A stretch of DNA of 64,000 nucleotides from positions 2,388,501-2,452,500 of the forward strand of contig NZ_CP073078.1 of the NCBI RefSeq assembly GCF_018135625.1. Direction: 5' to 3'. Below the pieces are notes generated by a model. It saw nothing but the letters and a program-made list of their open reading frames with translations, was not told the DNA's origin and ran no database searches. The position numbers and the translations under genes are program-made. How positions within the stretch are numbered: position 1 is the stretch's first letter; the number at the start of each line of letters is the position of its first letter. Positions 40,607 through 50,381 of the stretch are shown piece after piece. The stretch comes from Phenylobacterium montanum. Lineage in GTDB: Bacteria > Pseudomonadota > Alphaproteobacteria > Caulobacterales > Caulobacteraceae.

Positions 40607-43132
40607 TCAACGCTTCAACGCCATTCGCCCATTTATCGTCAAGGTCATCTCAACCCCTGCCGCCTCGCCCGGCTGGCCGCCACCGATGAACAGATGGTAG
40701 ACGCCTGGCTCGATCGCGCGTTCGCCGTGCGCATCGACCAGGCTGAGATCGCGCGGATCGAGATCAAAACTAGCCTCATGCGATTGGCCCGCCGCTAGAT
40801 GCAGGCGCTGAAAGCCGATGAGCGCGCGCTTCAAGCCGCCGGCGTCGGCCGGAGGCGTCATATAGACCTGCGCCACCTCGTCGCCGGCGCGGGCGCTGAT
40901 ATTAGCCACCGTCACCTTGACCCGTACCGGTTGACCCGCCTGGATCGTCTGATCCGGCGACGGTCCGCTGTAACTGAAGCGCGAATAGGATAGGCCGTAG
41001 CCGAACGGAAAAAGCGGCGTCCCGTTGAAATAGCGATAGGTGCGACCGGCCATTCGGTAGTCGATGAACGCCGGAAGATCGCGCGCTGACTGGTAGAATG
41101 TCACCGGAAGGCGCCCGGAAGGATTGTTGCGACCGCTGAGCGTCTCAGCGATCGCAGTACCGCCCGCCTCACCCGGGTACCAGGCGGTCAGAACCGCGTC
41201 GGCATGGGCCTTGGCCCAGTTCAGCGCCACCGCGCCGCCGGACATCAACACAACGATGACCGGCTTGCCGCTGGCCTTCGCCGTTTCCAGGAGCTTTTGT
41301 TGTGGCGCGGGCAAATCGAGAGAGGTGCGGTCGCCGCCGGCGAAGCCCGGCGCGTCGAACCCCAACTCTTCGCCCTCAACATCAGGGGACAGGCCGACGA
41401 AGGCGACGATGGCGTCGGCGCCGTCTATCGCCGCCGCGGCCTCATCCAGCTGTGCACCCTGGGGCGCCATCCATTGTAGGCGAAGGCCGCTGTCAGCACC
41501 GACATGGGCGAACTCCAGGCGAAGCCTTTGTGGGCGTTTTTCGTCAAAGTGCAGAACCGCGCCCGCTTCAACCGGCTGTTCGTTGATGAACAGGCGGACC
41601 TGATCGTGGACGCAGTTCCAGCACTGATCCAGGCGGACGTTCATTCGGTAGTCGCCAGCCGCAGGCGGGATAAAATAGCCTTTCCAGCGCACACTATAAG
41701 CGGCCTTCTCAAGGCCAGCCGCCGGCGCGGCCCGGTCCAGGTCAAAGTCGAGGGTGCGGTCGACGCGAACAACCCGCGGATTTCCAGAAAAGGTGGGGTT
41801 GTCGAAATACTCGCCGACCAGGCCAGCCGCGCCGCCGGGTCCAGCGCCTGTTTGCAAAGCTGTCTCGGGAATGTTGGCGTAGGAATTCTCGGCCAATGGC
41901 GCGCCTTGAGCATAAGCCACGGTTGGGAATAGGCCGCGCAGGCCTGCTAGGGGCGTCACCGGATTGACGGCCACGCCGTGGTAATTGCCTTCCAGGACCT
42001 CGACGGCGTCCGCATCGGGGCCGATGACGGCCAGGCGGGCAGACGTCTTCAATGGCAGGACGCCGTTGTTTTTCAAAAGCACGATCGATTCCCTGGCCGC
42101 CTCCAGCGCCAGCTGAGCGGCGCGCCGGGTGTGGATCTGGTCGGCGCCGATCGCGGCGTACAGATCGACACTCCCATCCATGCCCAGGCGGCGCCTGGCG
42201 GCGAACAAGCGGCCCAGCGACAGGTCCAGGTCGGAATCATTGATCAATCCGGACTTCAAGGCTTCGTCGAGCGAGCCGTATTCCCATCCGCAATCCAGAT
42301 CCGTTCCAGCGCGCAAGGCCTTCGCTGACGCCTCCGCCGTGGTGGCGGCGAAGAAATGGGCGTGGGCCATGTCATCGACCGCGCCGCAATCGGAGGCGAC
42401 AAATCCGGTGAACCCCCACGCGGTGCGCAGGTGGCGTTGTAACAACATGTCGTTGCCGCAAGCCGGAGCGCCTTCGATGCTATTGTAGGCGCACATCACC
42501 GACTGGACCTTGCCCTCGACCACGGCCCGGCGGAAGGCCGGCAAATAGGTGGTCTCCAGGTCATAGGGCGAGACGTCGACGTCGAAGCCGTGGCGTCCGG
42601 ACTCGGGCCCACTGTGGACAGCCAGGTGCTTGGCGGTCGCAATCGCCTTCGGATGGTCGGGATCGGAGCCCTGTATTCCACCGATGAAGGCGACAGCCAA
42701 CTTACCCGTCAGGTACGGGTCTTCGCCGTAGGTTTCCTGTCCCCTCCCCCAGCGCGGGTCGCGAAAGATGTTGATGTTCGGCGCAAAGAGGTTGAGCCCC
42801 CCATAGAGCCCGTGGTCACCCTTGCCCACCGTGTTGAACTTCGCTCGGGCCTCGGTGGACACCACGTCACCGACTTGGCGCACCAGGTCGCGGTCCCAGG
42901 TCGCTGCAAGTCCTATCGCTTGGGGAAAAACTGTAGCCTGGCCATTGCGGGCGAGACCGTGCAGCCCCTCGCTCCACCAATCGTAGGCTGAAAGATTGAG
43001 GCGGGGGATCGCTGGCGCGGAATTTCGCATCTGCGAGATCTTTTCAGCCGCCGTCATAGACGAGACGGTCGGCGGCTCAGCGAAGGCAGGTGCGCATGCT
43101 GTTGCGATCAGAGCGGAGATCAGAATTCGCAA
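40607..43132 (-). CDS. Secreted GH3 beta-xylosidase/beta-glucosidase with PA14 domain
   Basis: The enzyme of about 841 residues has a signal peptide (LISALIATACAPAFA) and a GH3 N-terminal domain with SAYDWWSEGLHGLARNG. The catalytic nucleophile is in GFVASDCGAVDDM, and the second domain has the GH3 C-terminal pattern VIVVLMSGGAVALNWAK. Between the halves is a PA14 carbohydrate-binding insert (GLVGEYFDNPTFSGNP ... WNCVHDQVRLFINEQ), then a fibronectin-like end. The WWSEGLHG motif favours beta-xylosidase. I start it at TTG 43132 because GAGG lies just upstream and it begins the signal peptide; the open frame runs further to 43516 through unlikely sequence. Confidence 0.87.
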   Translation of the reverse strand: MRILISALIATACAPAFAEPPTVSSMTAAEKISQMRNSAPAIPRLNLSAYDWWSEGLHGLARNGQATVFPQAIGLAATWDRDLVRQVGDVVSTEARAKFNTVGKGDHGLYGGLNLFAPNINIFRDPRWGRGQETYGEDPYLTGKLAVAFIGGIQGSDPDHPKAIATAKHLAVHSGPESGRHGFDVDVSPYDLETTYLPAFRRAVVEGKVQSVMCAYNSIEGAPACGNDMLLQRHLRTAWGFTGFVASDCGAVDDMAHAHFFAATTAEASAKALRAGTDLDCGWEYGSLDEALKSGLINDSDLDLSLGRLFAARRRLGMDGSVDLYAAIGADQIHTRRAAQLALEAARESIVLLKNNGVLPLKTSARLAVIGPDADAVEVLEGNYHGVAVNPVTPLAGLRGLFPTVAYAQGAPLAENSYANIPETALQTGAGPGGAAGLVGEYFDNPTFSGNPRVVRVDRTLDFDLDRAAPAAGLEKAAYSVRWKGYFIPPAAGDYRMNVRLDQCWNCVHDQVRLFINEQPVEAGAVLHFDEKRPQRLRLEFAHVGADSGLRLQWMAPQGAQLDEAAAAIDGADAIVAFVGLSPDVEGEELGFDAPGFAGGDRTSLDLPAPQQKLLETAKASGKPVIVVLMSGGAVALNWAKAHADAVLTAWYPGEAGGTAIAETLSGRNNPSGRLPVTFYQSARDLPAFIDYRMAGRTYRYFNGTPLFPFGYGLSYSRFSYSGPSPDQTIQAGQPVRVKVTVANISARAGDEVAQVYMTPPADAGGLKRALIGFQRLHLAAGQSHEASFDLDPRDLSLVDAHGERAIEPGVYHLFIGGGQPGEAAGVEMTLTINGRMALKR

Positions 43133-43329
43133 GATTGGCCTCGGGGGAAGGTTAGAGAGAGTGGACCGCCACGGTGCGGCCAAGGAAGCTCGAGGCCCGA
43201 TCCATCCGGCCTGACCTGGGCCGGCGGCAGGGGCTATCCTGCCGCCGTTGGACTGACGGCACCATCCGGTAGCTTCCGAGGGGGCGCGGGCCCTACGCAA
43301 TTGCATGGTGATGATCCCTCGGCGCGGTG

Positions 43330-45294
43330 CTAAGTGATCGCGATCTCGAATGGCCCAGCCGGAAGCCCGGCTCCCTCGTAGAGGGTGCAGACGGGACCGT
43401 CGCCCCAACAATACCGCACGCGCTTTGGCTCTAGGCCCTCGGGCGCTGCGAGCAGGACCGCGTCGCCGTCGATGTGCGCCTCGACAAAGCGACAGGAGGC
43501 TTGATCCTGACCGCACAGCTCGAAGCCATGGGGGGCGCCGCTGTAGGAGACCAGTCCGTGTTCGTCGCCCTTGAACGTCACTCGGACCTCTGCGCCTTCG
43601 CGCCGGGCAGAGATGGGCTGCGGGCCCGAAGGGGAGATTGCTTCTCCGTAGATCAGGCTGCGTGCGGCCCGCGACAGTCGCTTTCCGACCTCCTGCTTGT
43701 TCGGCGGATGCAGTTCGTCGTTCATGCCGACGTCGATGGCGACGGCGAGCGCCGCCCGAGGATCGGCGGCGACCGCACGGCGCTGGGCCTCGCGAACATC
43801 CGCCCAGTTCGAAGCGGCCGGCTGGGTCGGGGCCGGGCCGAAGTTCGGCAGCTGGACGATCAGGAACGGGAGGTCGGAGCCGAACCGGCGGCGCCAGTCG
43901 CCCATCAGATTAGTCAGCAACCCCTGATAGGTCCCGGGCGCATCGGCGTTCGCCTCGCCCTGATACCAAAGCACACCTTTCAAACCGAAGGACCCTAGCG
44001 GGGCGATCATGGCGTTGTAGGTTGCGCTCGGTCCTACGATCGGGCTCCAGGACGGACTGGGCGGGGCGCCGTAGGTCTCGGGGACGAATTTCCAGATCCA
44101 CTGGCCGCCGAGCGACATGGACCCGCCGTCCTTGAAGCGCAGCACCATCTTTTCAGTCGGCCCCTGCAATCCGGGCCCGCCCCAACCGGCCGAGAGTACA
44201 TTCACTACGATCACGTTTTTGCCGGCGTGCAGGACGCGCGGCGCAATGGCGTACGTGCGATCGGCGCCCCAGCCGAACGACGCGCCGACCGCCTTTCCGT
44301 TAACCCAGGTGAAATCCTCCTCCTGGATGGCGCCGAGTGAGAGGTCTGCCGGCAGGGCGGCCTGAGCGGCCGTGAGCGTCACCTCGCGGCGAAACCACAG
44401 CATGCCGTTGTGGTTGGCGAGTTCCGGCTCGCCCCAGGCCTTCCAGTCTCGCAAGGGTTCGGGCGCGGGGCGCCAGTCGCGCAGGTCCGTCTCCGGCCGC
44501 CAGGGCATGGAAGCGACGCCGGCGCGCGCCGTCCACCAAGCCTGCCAGTTCTTCGCCTGAGCCTCCACGCCTGAGGCAGGATCTCGCGCATAGATCGAGA
44601 GCGTGCCCAACGTGTCGTGGAAGCCGCCGGCCCGTTCCAACCCGTCTTCGCCCATCCATGTCTCGATGCGCGATCCGCCCCATGAGGCGTGGATCAGGCC
44701 GATCGGCGCCTTGACCGTCTGCTCGAGGTCGCGGGCGAAATACCAACAGGCCGCCGAGAAGTCCGCGACCGTTTGCGGTGTGGCCGCGCGCCAAACCGGC
44801 CGCGTCTCGAATTCGGGGCGCGGCGCAGCCGCGGTCGCCTTGGCGACGGTGAGAAGGCGAATATTCGAATCGTCGGCGCGCGAGACCTCCCAGCCGGAAT
44901 TCAACGTTCGGCTCACGGGGAGCTCCATGTTGGATTGACCAGAGCAGAGAAAGACGTCGCCCATCACGACGTCCGAGAGCGTCTCCCTGGCCACGGCCGT
45001 CACAGCCGTCAGCACGTGGGGCCCGCCTGCGGGTAGCGCGGGAAGCGTCGCATGCCAGGCGCCCGAAGCATCGGCAGTGGCCGTCGTCGCCTTGTCGTCG
45101 ATGCCAACGGAAACCGTCTGGCCGGGACCGGCCTGCCCAAACACGGCGATGGGCCGGTCGCGCTGCAGCACGACATGGTCCTGGAACACCGAGGCCAGCA
45201 ACGGAGCAGCGTCCTTCGCCCGCGCCGCCGAGGACCCAAACGCGGTCAGGCCCAACGATATCGCCACGACGAAGAGTGGCTTTGCCAATAGCAT
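43330..45294 (-). CDS. Secreted sialate O-acetylesterase-type carbohydrate esterase
   Basis: The 654-residue protein has a signal peptide (FVVAISLGLTAFGSSAARA), a first esterase segment with the nucleophile in FLCSGQSNMELPVSR, a middle insertion (about residues 240-400) with a jelly-roll-like region, then a second segment with LGSFGLKGVLWYQGEANA and DVGMNDELHPPNKQEVGKRL, which supplies the catalytic Asp/His. Although named for sialic acid, in plant-glycan loci these enzymes remove O-acetyl groups from sugars such as xyloglucan galactosyl residues. It reads toward the GH3 gene and is divergent from GH2 across a gap with two LacI-type sites. Confidence 0.87.
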   Translation of the reverse strand: MLLAKPLFVVAISLGLTAFGSSAARAKDAAPLLASVFQDHVVLQRDRPIAVFGQAGPGQTVSVGIDDKATTATADASGAWHATLPALPAGGPHVLTAVTAVARETLSDVVMGDVFLCSGQSNMELPVSRTLNSGWEVSRADDSNIRLLTVAKATAAAPRPEFETRPVWRAATPQTVADFSAACWYFARDLEQTVKAPIGLIHASWGGSRIETWMGEDGLERAGGFHDTLGTLSIYARDPASGVEAQAKNWQAWWTARAGVASMPWRPETDLRDWRPAPEPLRDWKAWGEPELANHNGMLWFRREVTLTAAQAALPADLSLGAIQEEDFTWVNGKAVGASFGWGADRTYAIAPRVLHAGKNVIVVNVLSAGWGGPGLQGPTEKMVLRFKDGGSMSLGGQWIWKFVPETYGAPPSPSWSPIVGPSATYNAMIAPLGSFGLKGVLWYQGEANADAPGTYQGLLTNLMGDWRRRFGSDLPFLIVQLPNFGPAPTQPAASNWADVREAQRRAVAADPRAALAVAIDVGMNDELHPPNKQEVGKRLSRAARSLIYGEAISPSGPQPISARREGAEVRVTFKGDEHGLVSYSGAPHGFELCGQDQASCRFVEAHIDGDAVLLAAPEGLEPKRVRYCWGDGPVCTLYEGAGLPAGPFEIAIT

Positions 45295-45394
45295 CTACGG
45301 TCCTCCCTCGCGCCGCCATTCACCCGGGTGGGACAGCGGAGCCTCGCCTCGCGCGGCTGGTCGCCCCCGCGCCACCGCCCGCGGCTTGGCGTTT

Positions 45395-45408
45395 TGTGAC
45401 CGGTACCA
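45395..45408. promoter_or_regulatory. LacI-type operator 1
   Basis: TGTGACCGGTACCA (plus strand) matches a symmetric LacI-type consensus TGGTACCGGTACCA at 12 of 14 positions when read on the opposite strand. It lies in the divergent gap between the acetylesterase and the GH2 gene. Confidence 0.45.
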
Positions 45409-45504
45409 TAGTTTTCACATACAGCGAGAGGATGCGCAGAAAAATTTTCGCGGGCGGCCCGCGAACCCCAGCAAAGACGCGATCCCAAGCGTGACAATTA
45501 TAAA

Positions 45505-45518
45505 TGGGAGCGGTACCA
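45505..45518. promoter_or_regulatory. LacI-type operator 2
   Basis: TGGGAGCGGTACCA also matches the symmetric consensus at 12 of 14 positions (opposite strand), 110 bases from operator 1 in the same gap. This distance is about ten helical turns, so a repression loop is possible. Confidence 0.45.
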
Positions 45519-45631
45519 GTTTCGTGCAGAGAGGAATAGGCGATGCTCCTGGTCCAGGCCCGAACGACTGCCGTCACCGTTTTCGTGGCCGTTCCGACGA
45601 ATGACGACCTGCTCGCCCGTGATGGGCATAG

Positions 45632-48313
45632 GTGTGGTCAATGATCGGTTCGCAGCGGGATGGCGAATCGCGTCGCGAAAGCAAGACGCTTCGGAAGCGT
45701 GCATGGGCGATCGCGGCCATCGCCATCGCCTTGTCGGCGCTGTCGGCCATGCCAGCCTCGGCGCAAGGATCTGCGCAAAGGGCCGTCGAGGCCGTCGCGG
45801 GCGCCGGGCGCGTTCGCCTGAACTTCAACGCCGACTGGCGATTCAGGCTCGGCGACGTCAGGGGCGCGCAGCAGCCAAGCTTCGAGGACGCCGGCTGGGA
45901 CCGGATCGGTCTGCCGCACAGCTTCAGCATCCCCTACTTCCAGTCGCCAGACTTCTATGCCGGCCCGGGCTGGTACCGGAAAATCTTCGACCTGCCGCGC
46001 CTTCCCCATGGCCGGCGGCTGTCGCTTGAGTTCGAAGGCGCTTTCCAGAAGGCCGAGGTGTTTGTGAACGGCGTCGCGGTGGGCTCGCACAGGGGCGGCT
46101 ACACTGGCTTTCCGGTGGACATCACGGCGGCCGTGAAGCCTGGCCGCAACGTCGTCGCTGTGCGGGTGGACAATCAATGGGACCCAACGCTCGCGCCCCG
46201 GGCAGGCGAACATGTGTTCAGTGGCGGGCTCTATCGCGACGTCTGGCTCGTGGCCAACGACGCGGTGCATGTTCCGTGGACCGGCACGCGTATCACCACC
46301 CCGCAACTGACGGCGGCGTCTGGCCTGGTCGCGGCCGAAACCGAGGTCCGCAACGACGCTCCCGAACCAGCGCACGTCAGGGTGCGGACCAGGATTGTCG
46401 ATTGCGTTGGCCATGCGGTAGCGACGCTCCCGGATCGCGTGGTCATAGCGCCCGCGAACGCGACCGTCATAGCCGAACAGCTTTCCGGGCCCATCAAGCG
46501 CCCCAAGCTGTGGAGTCCGGAAACGCCGAATCTCTATCACGCAGAGACCCGTCTGATGGTGTCGGGGAGGATCAGGGATGTGTTCCAGACCGAGTTCGGC
46601 TTCCGGTGGTTTTCCTGGACCGCCGACCGCGGCTTCTTCCTGAATGGCGAGCATCGTTACTTTCGCGGGGCCAATGTGCACCAGGACCAGGCCGGCTGGG
46701 GCGACGCCGTCACCAACGGCGCCATCGACCGGGATGTCCAGTTGATGAAGGACGCTGGCTTCGACTTCATTCGCGGCTCGCACTATCCCCACGATCCCCA
46801 CTTCGCCGAAGCCACCGATCACATCGGCCTGCTCTTCTTGTCGGAGGCGCCGTTCTGGGGCACGGGCGGCTTCAAGAGCGACTGGGGCGGGTCCGCCTAT
46901 CCGACCGATCCAAAAGACCGCGCCGCCTTCGACCAGAGCGTCAAACAGCAGTTGGCCGAAATGATCCGGATCAACCGCAATCATCCTTCCATCGTGCTCT
47001 GGGGCATGGACAACGAAGTCTTCTTCTCCGCCCCCGAGACCATGCCGGACGTGCGGCGGCTGCTGGCCGAGGAGGTCGCCCTGGCGCACAAGCTTGATCC
47101 CACCCGGCCCGCCGCCGTCGACGGCGCCCAGCGCGGCGAGATCGACCATATCGGCGATGTCGCCGGGTACAACGGCGACGGTGCGGTGCTATTTCCGAAC
47201 CCGGGCGTTGCGAACTTTGTGGCCGAATACGACTCGACCATGACGAACCGGCCAGGCGAGTATGAGCCGGGCTGGGGTGACCTCGTGCACACGCCGGGCG
47301 CGGATCCGGCACGACCTTACTCCTGGCGGTTCCCCTGGCGATCGGGTGAGGTGATCTGGTCCGGCTTCGACCATGGCTCGATCGCCGGCAGGCGGTTCGC
47401 CTCGATGGGGATCGTCGACTATTCGCGGCTGCCGAAGCGGGCCTGGTACTGGTATCGCAACGCCTATCGTGGGGTCGCCCCGCCGGGGTGGCCGCAGCCG
47501 GGAAAGGCCGCCGCCCTGAATCTCGCGGCCAGCGCCCCGGTCCTGACGCACGCGGATGGAACCGACGATGTGCAACTCGTCGTCACGGTCGTGGACGCTC
47601 AGGGCCAGCCACTGTCAAACAGCCCCCCCGTCCATCTTGCCATCGAGGCCGGCCCCGGCGAGCTGCCGACCGGTCGCGCTATAGATTTCACGCCGGACGG
47701 TGATATCCCGATCCGCGACGGGAAGGCGGCGATCGCCATGCGCAGCTGGCAGGCGGGCGTCAGCCGGATCCGGGCCACTTCGCCCGGCCTCGAGGACGCC
47801 GTGCTCTCTCTTCGCACGACCGACGGCCCCCCCTTCGTCCCCGGCGCAACCCCGCTCGCGGGCGATCGCCCCTATACGCCGACGGACCACGTCTCAGCGG
47901 AGCGACCGGAAGAGACGTTCGGCCTCCACAACCCGACCGCCGCCAGTTCGAGCGCCCCCGGCCATCCCTCGAGCCTCGCAAACGACAATGATGACAAGAC
48001 CGCATGGCTCGCCGCCGCAGGTGATCCCTCACCGTCGCTTACGGTCGATCCGGAGCGGATCGTGCAATATCGCCGTATCCGCCTCATCTTCCCGCAGGCG
48101 GCCGGCTACGGCGTGAAGGCTGAGGTCAAAGGCCTGGACGGACGCTGGCGCACCTTGGCCGAGCAGCCCCTGGGCGGCGAGGCGCGACGCGAGCTCGAAA
48201 TCACGACGGCGCGGCTCATCGGCGGACCTGTGCGGCTGACCATCAGGGCGCCCGAGAACGCGCCCGCCGGCATGGCCGAGGTCCGTCTCGTCGGCGTGCT
48301 CCAGGATCATTGA
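45632..48313 (+). CDS. Secreted GH2 beta-galactosidase-like enzyme with C-terminal CBM
   Basis: The 893-residue protein has a signal peptide (AWAIAAIAIALSALSAMPASA) and the GH2 order: an N-terminal jelly roll (RVRLNFNADWRFRLGD to NVVAVRVDNQWD), an immunoglobulin-like domain, then a TIM barrel with FFLNGEHRYFRGANVHQD and the acid/base Glu in NHPSIVLWGMDNEVF. The nucleophile is probably the Glu in NFVAEYDS. A DUF4982-like segment and a terminal discoidin/CBM32-like domain (about residues 765-893, LANDNDDKTAW and VQYRRIRLIFPQA) follow. GTG 45632 or ATG 45641 may be the start. A galactosidase role is inferred from fold and locus. Confidence 0.86.
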   Translation: MWSMIGSQRDGESRRESKTLRKRAWAIAAIAIALSALSAMPASAQGSAQRAVEAVAGAGRVRLNFNADWRFRLGDVRGAQQPSFEDAGWDRIGLPHSFSIPYFQSPDFYAGPGWYRKIFDLPRLPHGRRLSLEFEGAFQKAEVFVNGVAVGSHRGGYTGFPVDITAAVKPGRNVVAVRVDNQWDPTLAPRAGEHVFSGGLYRDVWLVANDAVHVPWTGTRITTPQLTAASGLVAAETEVRNDAPEPAHVRVRTRIVDCVGHAVATLPDRVVIAPANATVIAEQLSGPIKRPKLWSPETPNLYHAETRLMVSGRIRDVFQTEFGFRWFSWTADRGFFLNGEHRYFRGANVHQDQAGWGDAVTNGAIDRDVQLMKDAGFDFIRGSHYPHDPHFAEATDHIGLLFLSEAPFWGTGGFKSDWGGSAYPTDPKDRAAFDQSVKQQLAEMIRINRNHPSIVLWGMDNEVFFSAPETMPDVRRLLAEEVALAHKLDPTRPAAVDGAQRGEIDHIGDVAGYNGDGAVLFPNPGVANFVAEYDSTMTNRPGEYEPGWGDLVHTPGADPARPYSWRFPWRSGEVIWSGFDHGSIAGRRFASMGIVDYSRLPKRAWYWYRNAYRGVAPPGWPQPGKAAALNLAASAPVLTHADGTDDVQLVVTVVDAQGQPLSNSPPVHLAIEAGPGELPTGRAIDFTPDGDIPIRDGKAAIAMRSWQAGVSRIRATSPGLEDAVLSLRTTDGPPFVPGATPLAGDRPYTPTDHVSAERPEETFGLHNPTAASSSAPGHPSSLANDNDDKTAWLAAAGDPSPSLTVDPERIVQYRRIRLIFPQAAGYGVKAEVKGLDGRWRTLAEQPLGGEARRELEITTARLIGGPVRLTIRAPENAPAGMAEVRLVGVLQDH

Positions 48314-50280
48314 TCCGCTCTGGCTCGCGCGGGCTTCCGCCGCTGCTCCCCGAACGGAGCTGGCGGCCGGATCCCCCTTCCCTCGCATAGGCCGGCTGGT
48401 TGAGCCCTCCCTGCCGGCCCATCGGCGTGAACACGATGACGCCGCCCCCCGCAGCCTTCATGGCCAGCGGCAGGTGATCGGAAGCGGTCACGGCCTTCAG
48501 CTTAGTATCGACACTGTCCGGATCGGCGCCGTCGGCCCATAGCCGGGCGGAATGCTGGCCCTGGCCGAGGAAGGAGAGCGGGATATCGACCGTGCGCCCA
48601 TCCTCGTTTGCCATCGCGCCGACATACCAGACATCCCCCTTGCGCCGGTCCAGGGCGACATAGGTTTCCGGCGTGGCGCCGATGAACCGCGTCTCTTCCC
48701 ACGCCGTCGGCACGATTTTGAGGAAGTCGAAGCCGGGCGCGCCCGCATAGGCGTCCGGGTTGTCGGCCATCATCTGCAGCGGGCTGTCGTAGACGACATA
48801 CTTGGCCAGGGCTTGGCCGCGTGTCGTCTGCGTCATCGGCATGACCTCGTGAACGGCGAAGGTCTCGGGCGTGCTATTGCGAAAGCCCCCCGGCGTATAG
48901 TCCATGGGGCCCAGCAACATCCGCGTATAGGCCAGCCGCACATTGTGCCCCGGCGTCACGAGCCACGAAAACTTGTTGTATTCGGCGCCGAGAACGCCGT
49001 CTTGCGTGATGAAATTCGCGTAGGTGCGCGCGAGCCCCCCAGGCGGATAGGCGGCGTGCAGATCTAACAGCAGATGCCGCTTGGCCGTTTCTCGCGCCAT
49101 GTCATGGTGGAAATTCACTATCTCCTGGTCGTCTCGCATCGTGAAGTCGACCGTGACGCCCTTGATCCCCCAGCGCTGCTGGGTGTCGAGCACCTCGACC
49201 ATGCGCGGTTGGACGTGGCGCCAGTGAGCCCACAGGACCAGGCCGACATGCCGGTCAGCCGCATATTTCACCAGCGCCGGCATGTCGATCGCCGGGTCAG
49301 CCCGAGTGATGTCGGTCTTGGGACCGGCGTCGCTGCAGGGCGTGGAGCCATGGGCCCAGCCAGCGTCGATCAGGACGTACGGGAAGCCGAAAGCCGCGGC
49401 AAAGTCGAAGAAGCGCTCGTAGCCTTCCAAGCTGGGCTTTTCGCCCGCCGTCGGCCCCGACCACCAGTCCCAGGCCACTTTTCCGGGTTTGACCCAGGAG
49501 AATTCGCCCTGCGGCGGCGTGGACAGGTCGCCGATCAATGGCGAGGGAATGAGGTCCCCTGCCCGGTCGCCCATCATGATCTCGCGCCAGGGGCTGGTTA
49601 GCCCGTCGCGGGCGCCGACCGCCACAACTGCAGTCGCGGGCAGAGGCCTCCCTCGCAGGTCGAATCCAGACGCGACCGGTTCGAGGCCGCCCGCATAGCC
49701 AGGCAGGTTCGACTGCGCGATTGCGAAATGAGTGCGGCCGCTGGCCGAGGCGCACGCCGCGGGCAGGTCGTAGAGCTTGTCAGCCTTGAGCTCGGAGATT
49801 TTCAGCTCGCTCCACATGACCTCATGGAGCCATTGAACTCGCTGATCTCGCATGGCGCCTGGTTGGGAAACAGCAAGCCGATCGCCTCCCGCCTGACAGC
49901 ATAGGCGGGCCGCCTGGCAGGACATAGCGGAAGGCGACGCCGTCATCATAGACCCTGGCCCCGATGGAGAGTGTGCGGCGGAGGCCTGAGGTCTCGCGAT
50001 AGGTCACGGCGACGGCGTTGTAGGCGTCCAGCGCCCGGTCGGCCTTGGTGGCGATCAGCGGCAAGGCCGGCCGGCGTCTCTCCGTGCGGATCTCGCCCCG
50101 GGACAGCGCGCCGAAGGGGCGGCCTGGGACAGCACCAAGCCGAGCGGCGATGGGGCGATGATTTCCTCGCCCTTTCAATAGACCGAGTAGGACGCGCCAT
50201 CCTCCGATAATTTGAATTCGATACACTTGTCCGGCGAGCTGACGGCTAGGGCCGAGACGGCCGCGCGCGAGAATAAACAG
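48243..50280 (-). pseudogene. GH97 alpha-galactosidase/glucosidase, decayed
   Basis: The catalytic part is intact (VAWDWWSGPTAG, YVLIDAGWAHG, VTVDFTMRDDQEIVNFHHDMA, GVLGAEYN), but the N-terminal domain is scattered over three frames. SSPDKCIEFKLSEDGASYSVY runs into an in-frame TGA at 50175-50177. One-base indels near 50116-50119, 49903-49906 and 49825-49830 are each needed to join GLVLSQAAP, FGALSRGEIR, RVYDDGVAFRYVLPGGP, YAVRREAIGLLFPNQ and HEVMWSELKIS. No start codon fits the signal-like region at 50230-50280. The 3' end also runs past the usual GGGVIVFTP end and overlaps the GH2 gene. This is a pseudogene, or the region holds several sequencing errors. Confidence 0.8.
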
Positions 50281-50381
50281 GCCCTGGATCGTCCTTATAC
50301 AGATTTATCGGGTCGGCCGGACGACGGCCGGGTTGGCTTGCGGGGTCGTCTTCCGAACGAGCCCCAATGAAAATTTGCTGG

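Noticed and set aside
43133-43329. Possible LacI-type site (CATCCGGTAGC) between GH3 and the esterase gene
   Set aside because: It matches only half of the consensus seen at 45395, 45505 and 51552, so it was left out.
40607-43516. Long N-terminal extension of the GH3 gene up to 43516
   Set aside because: The first 128 codons are Arg/Ala-rich and precede a clear signal peptide that starts at TTG 43132 with a ribosome binding site.
45638-47149. Minus-strand 503-codon open frame
   Set aside because: It mirrors the GH2 coding frame (the long GC-rich antisense artefact) and has no recognisable domains.
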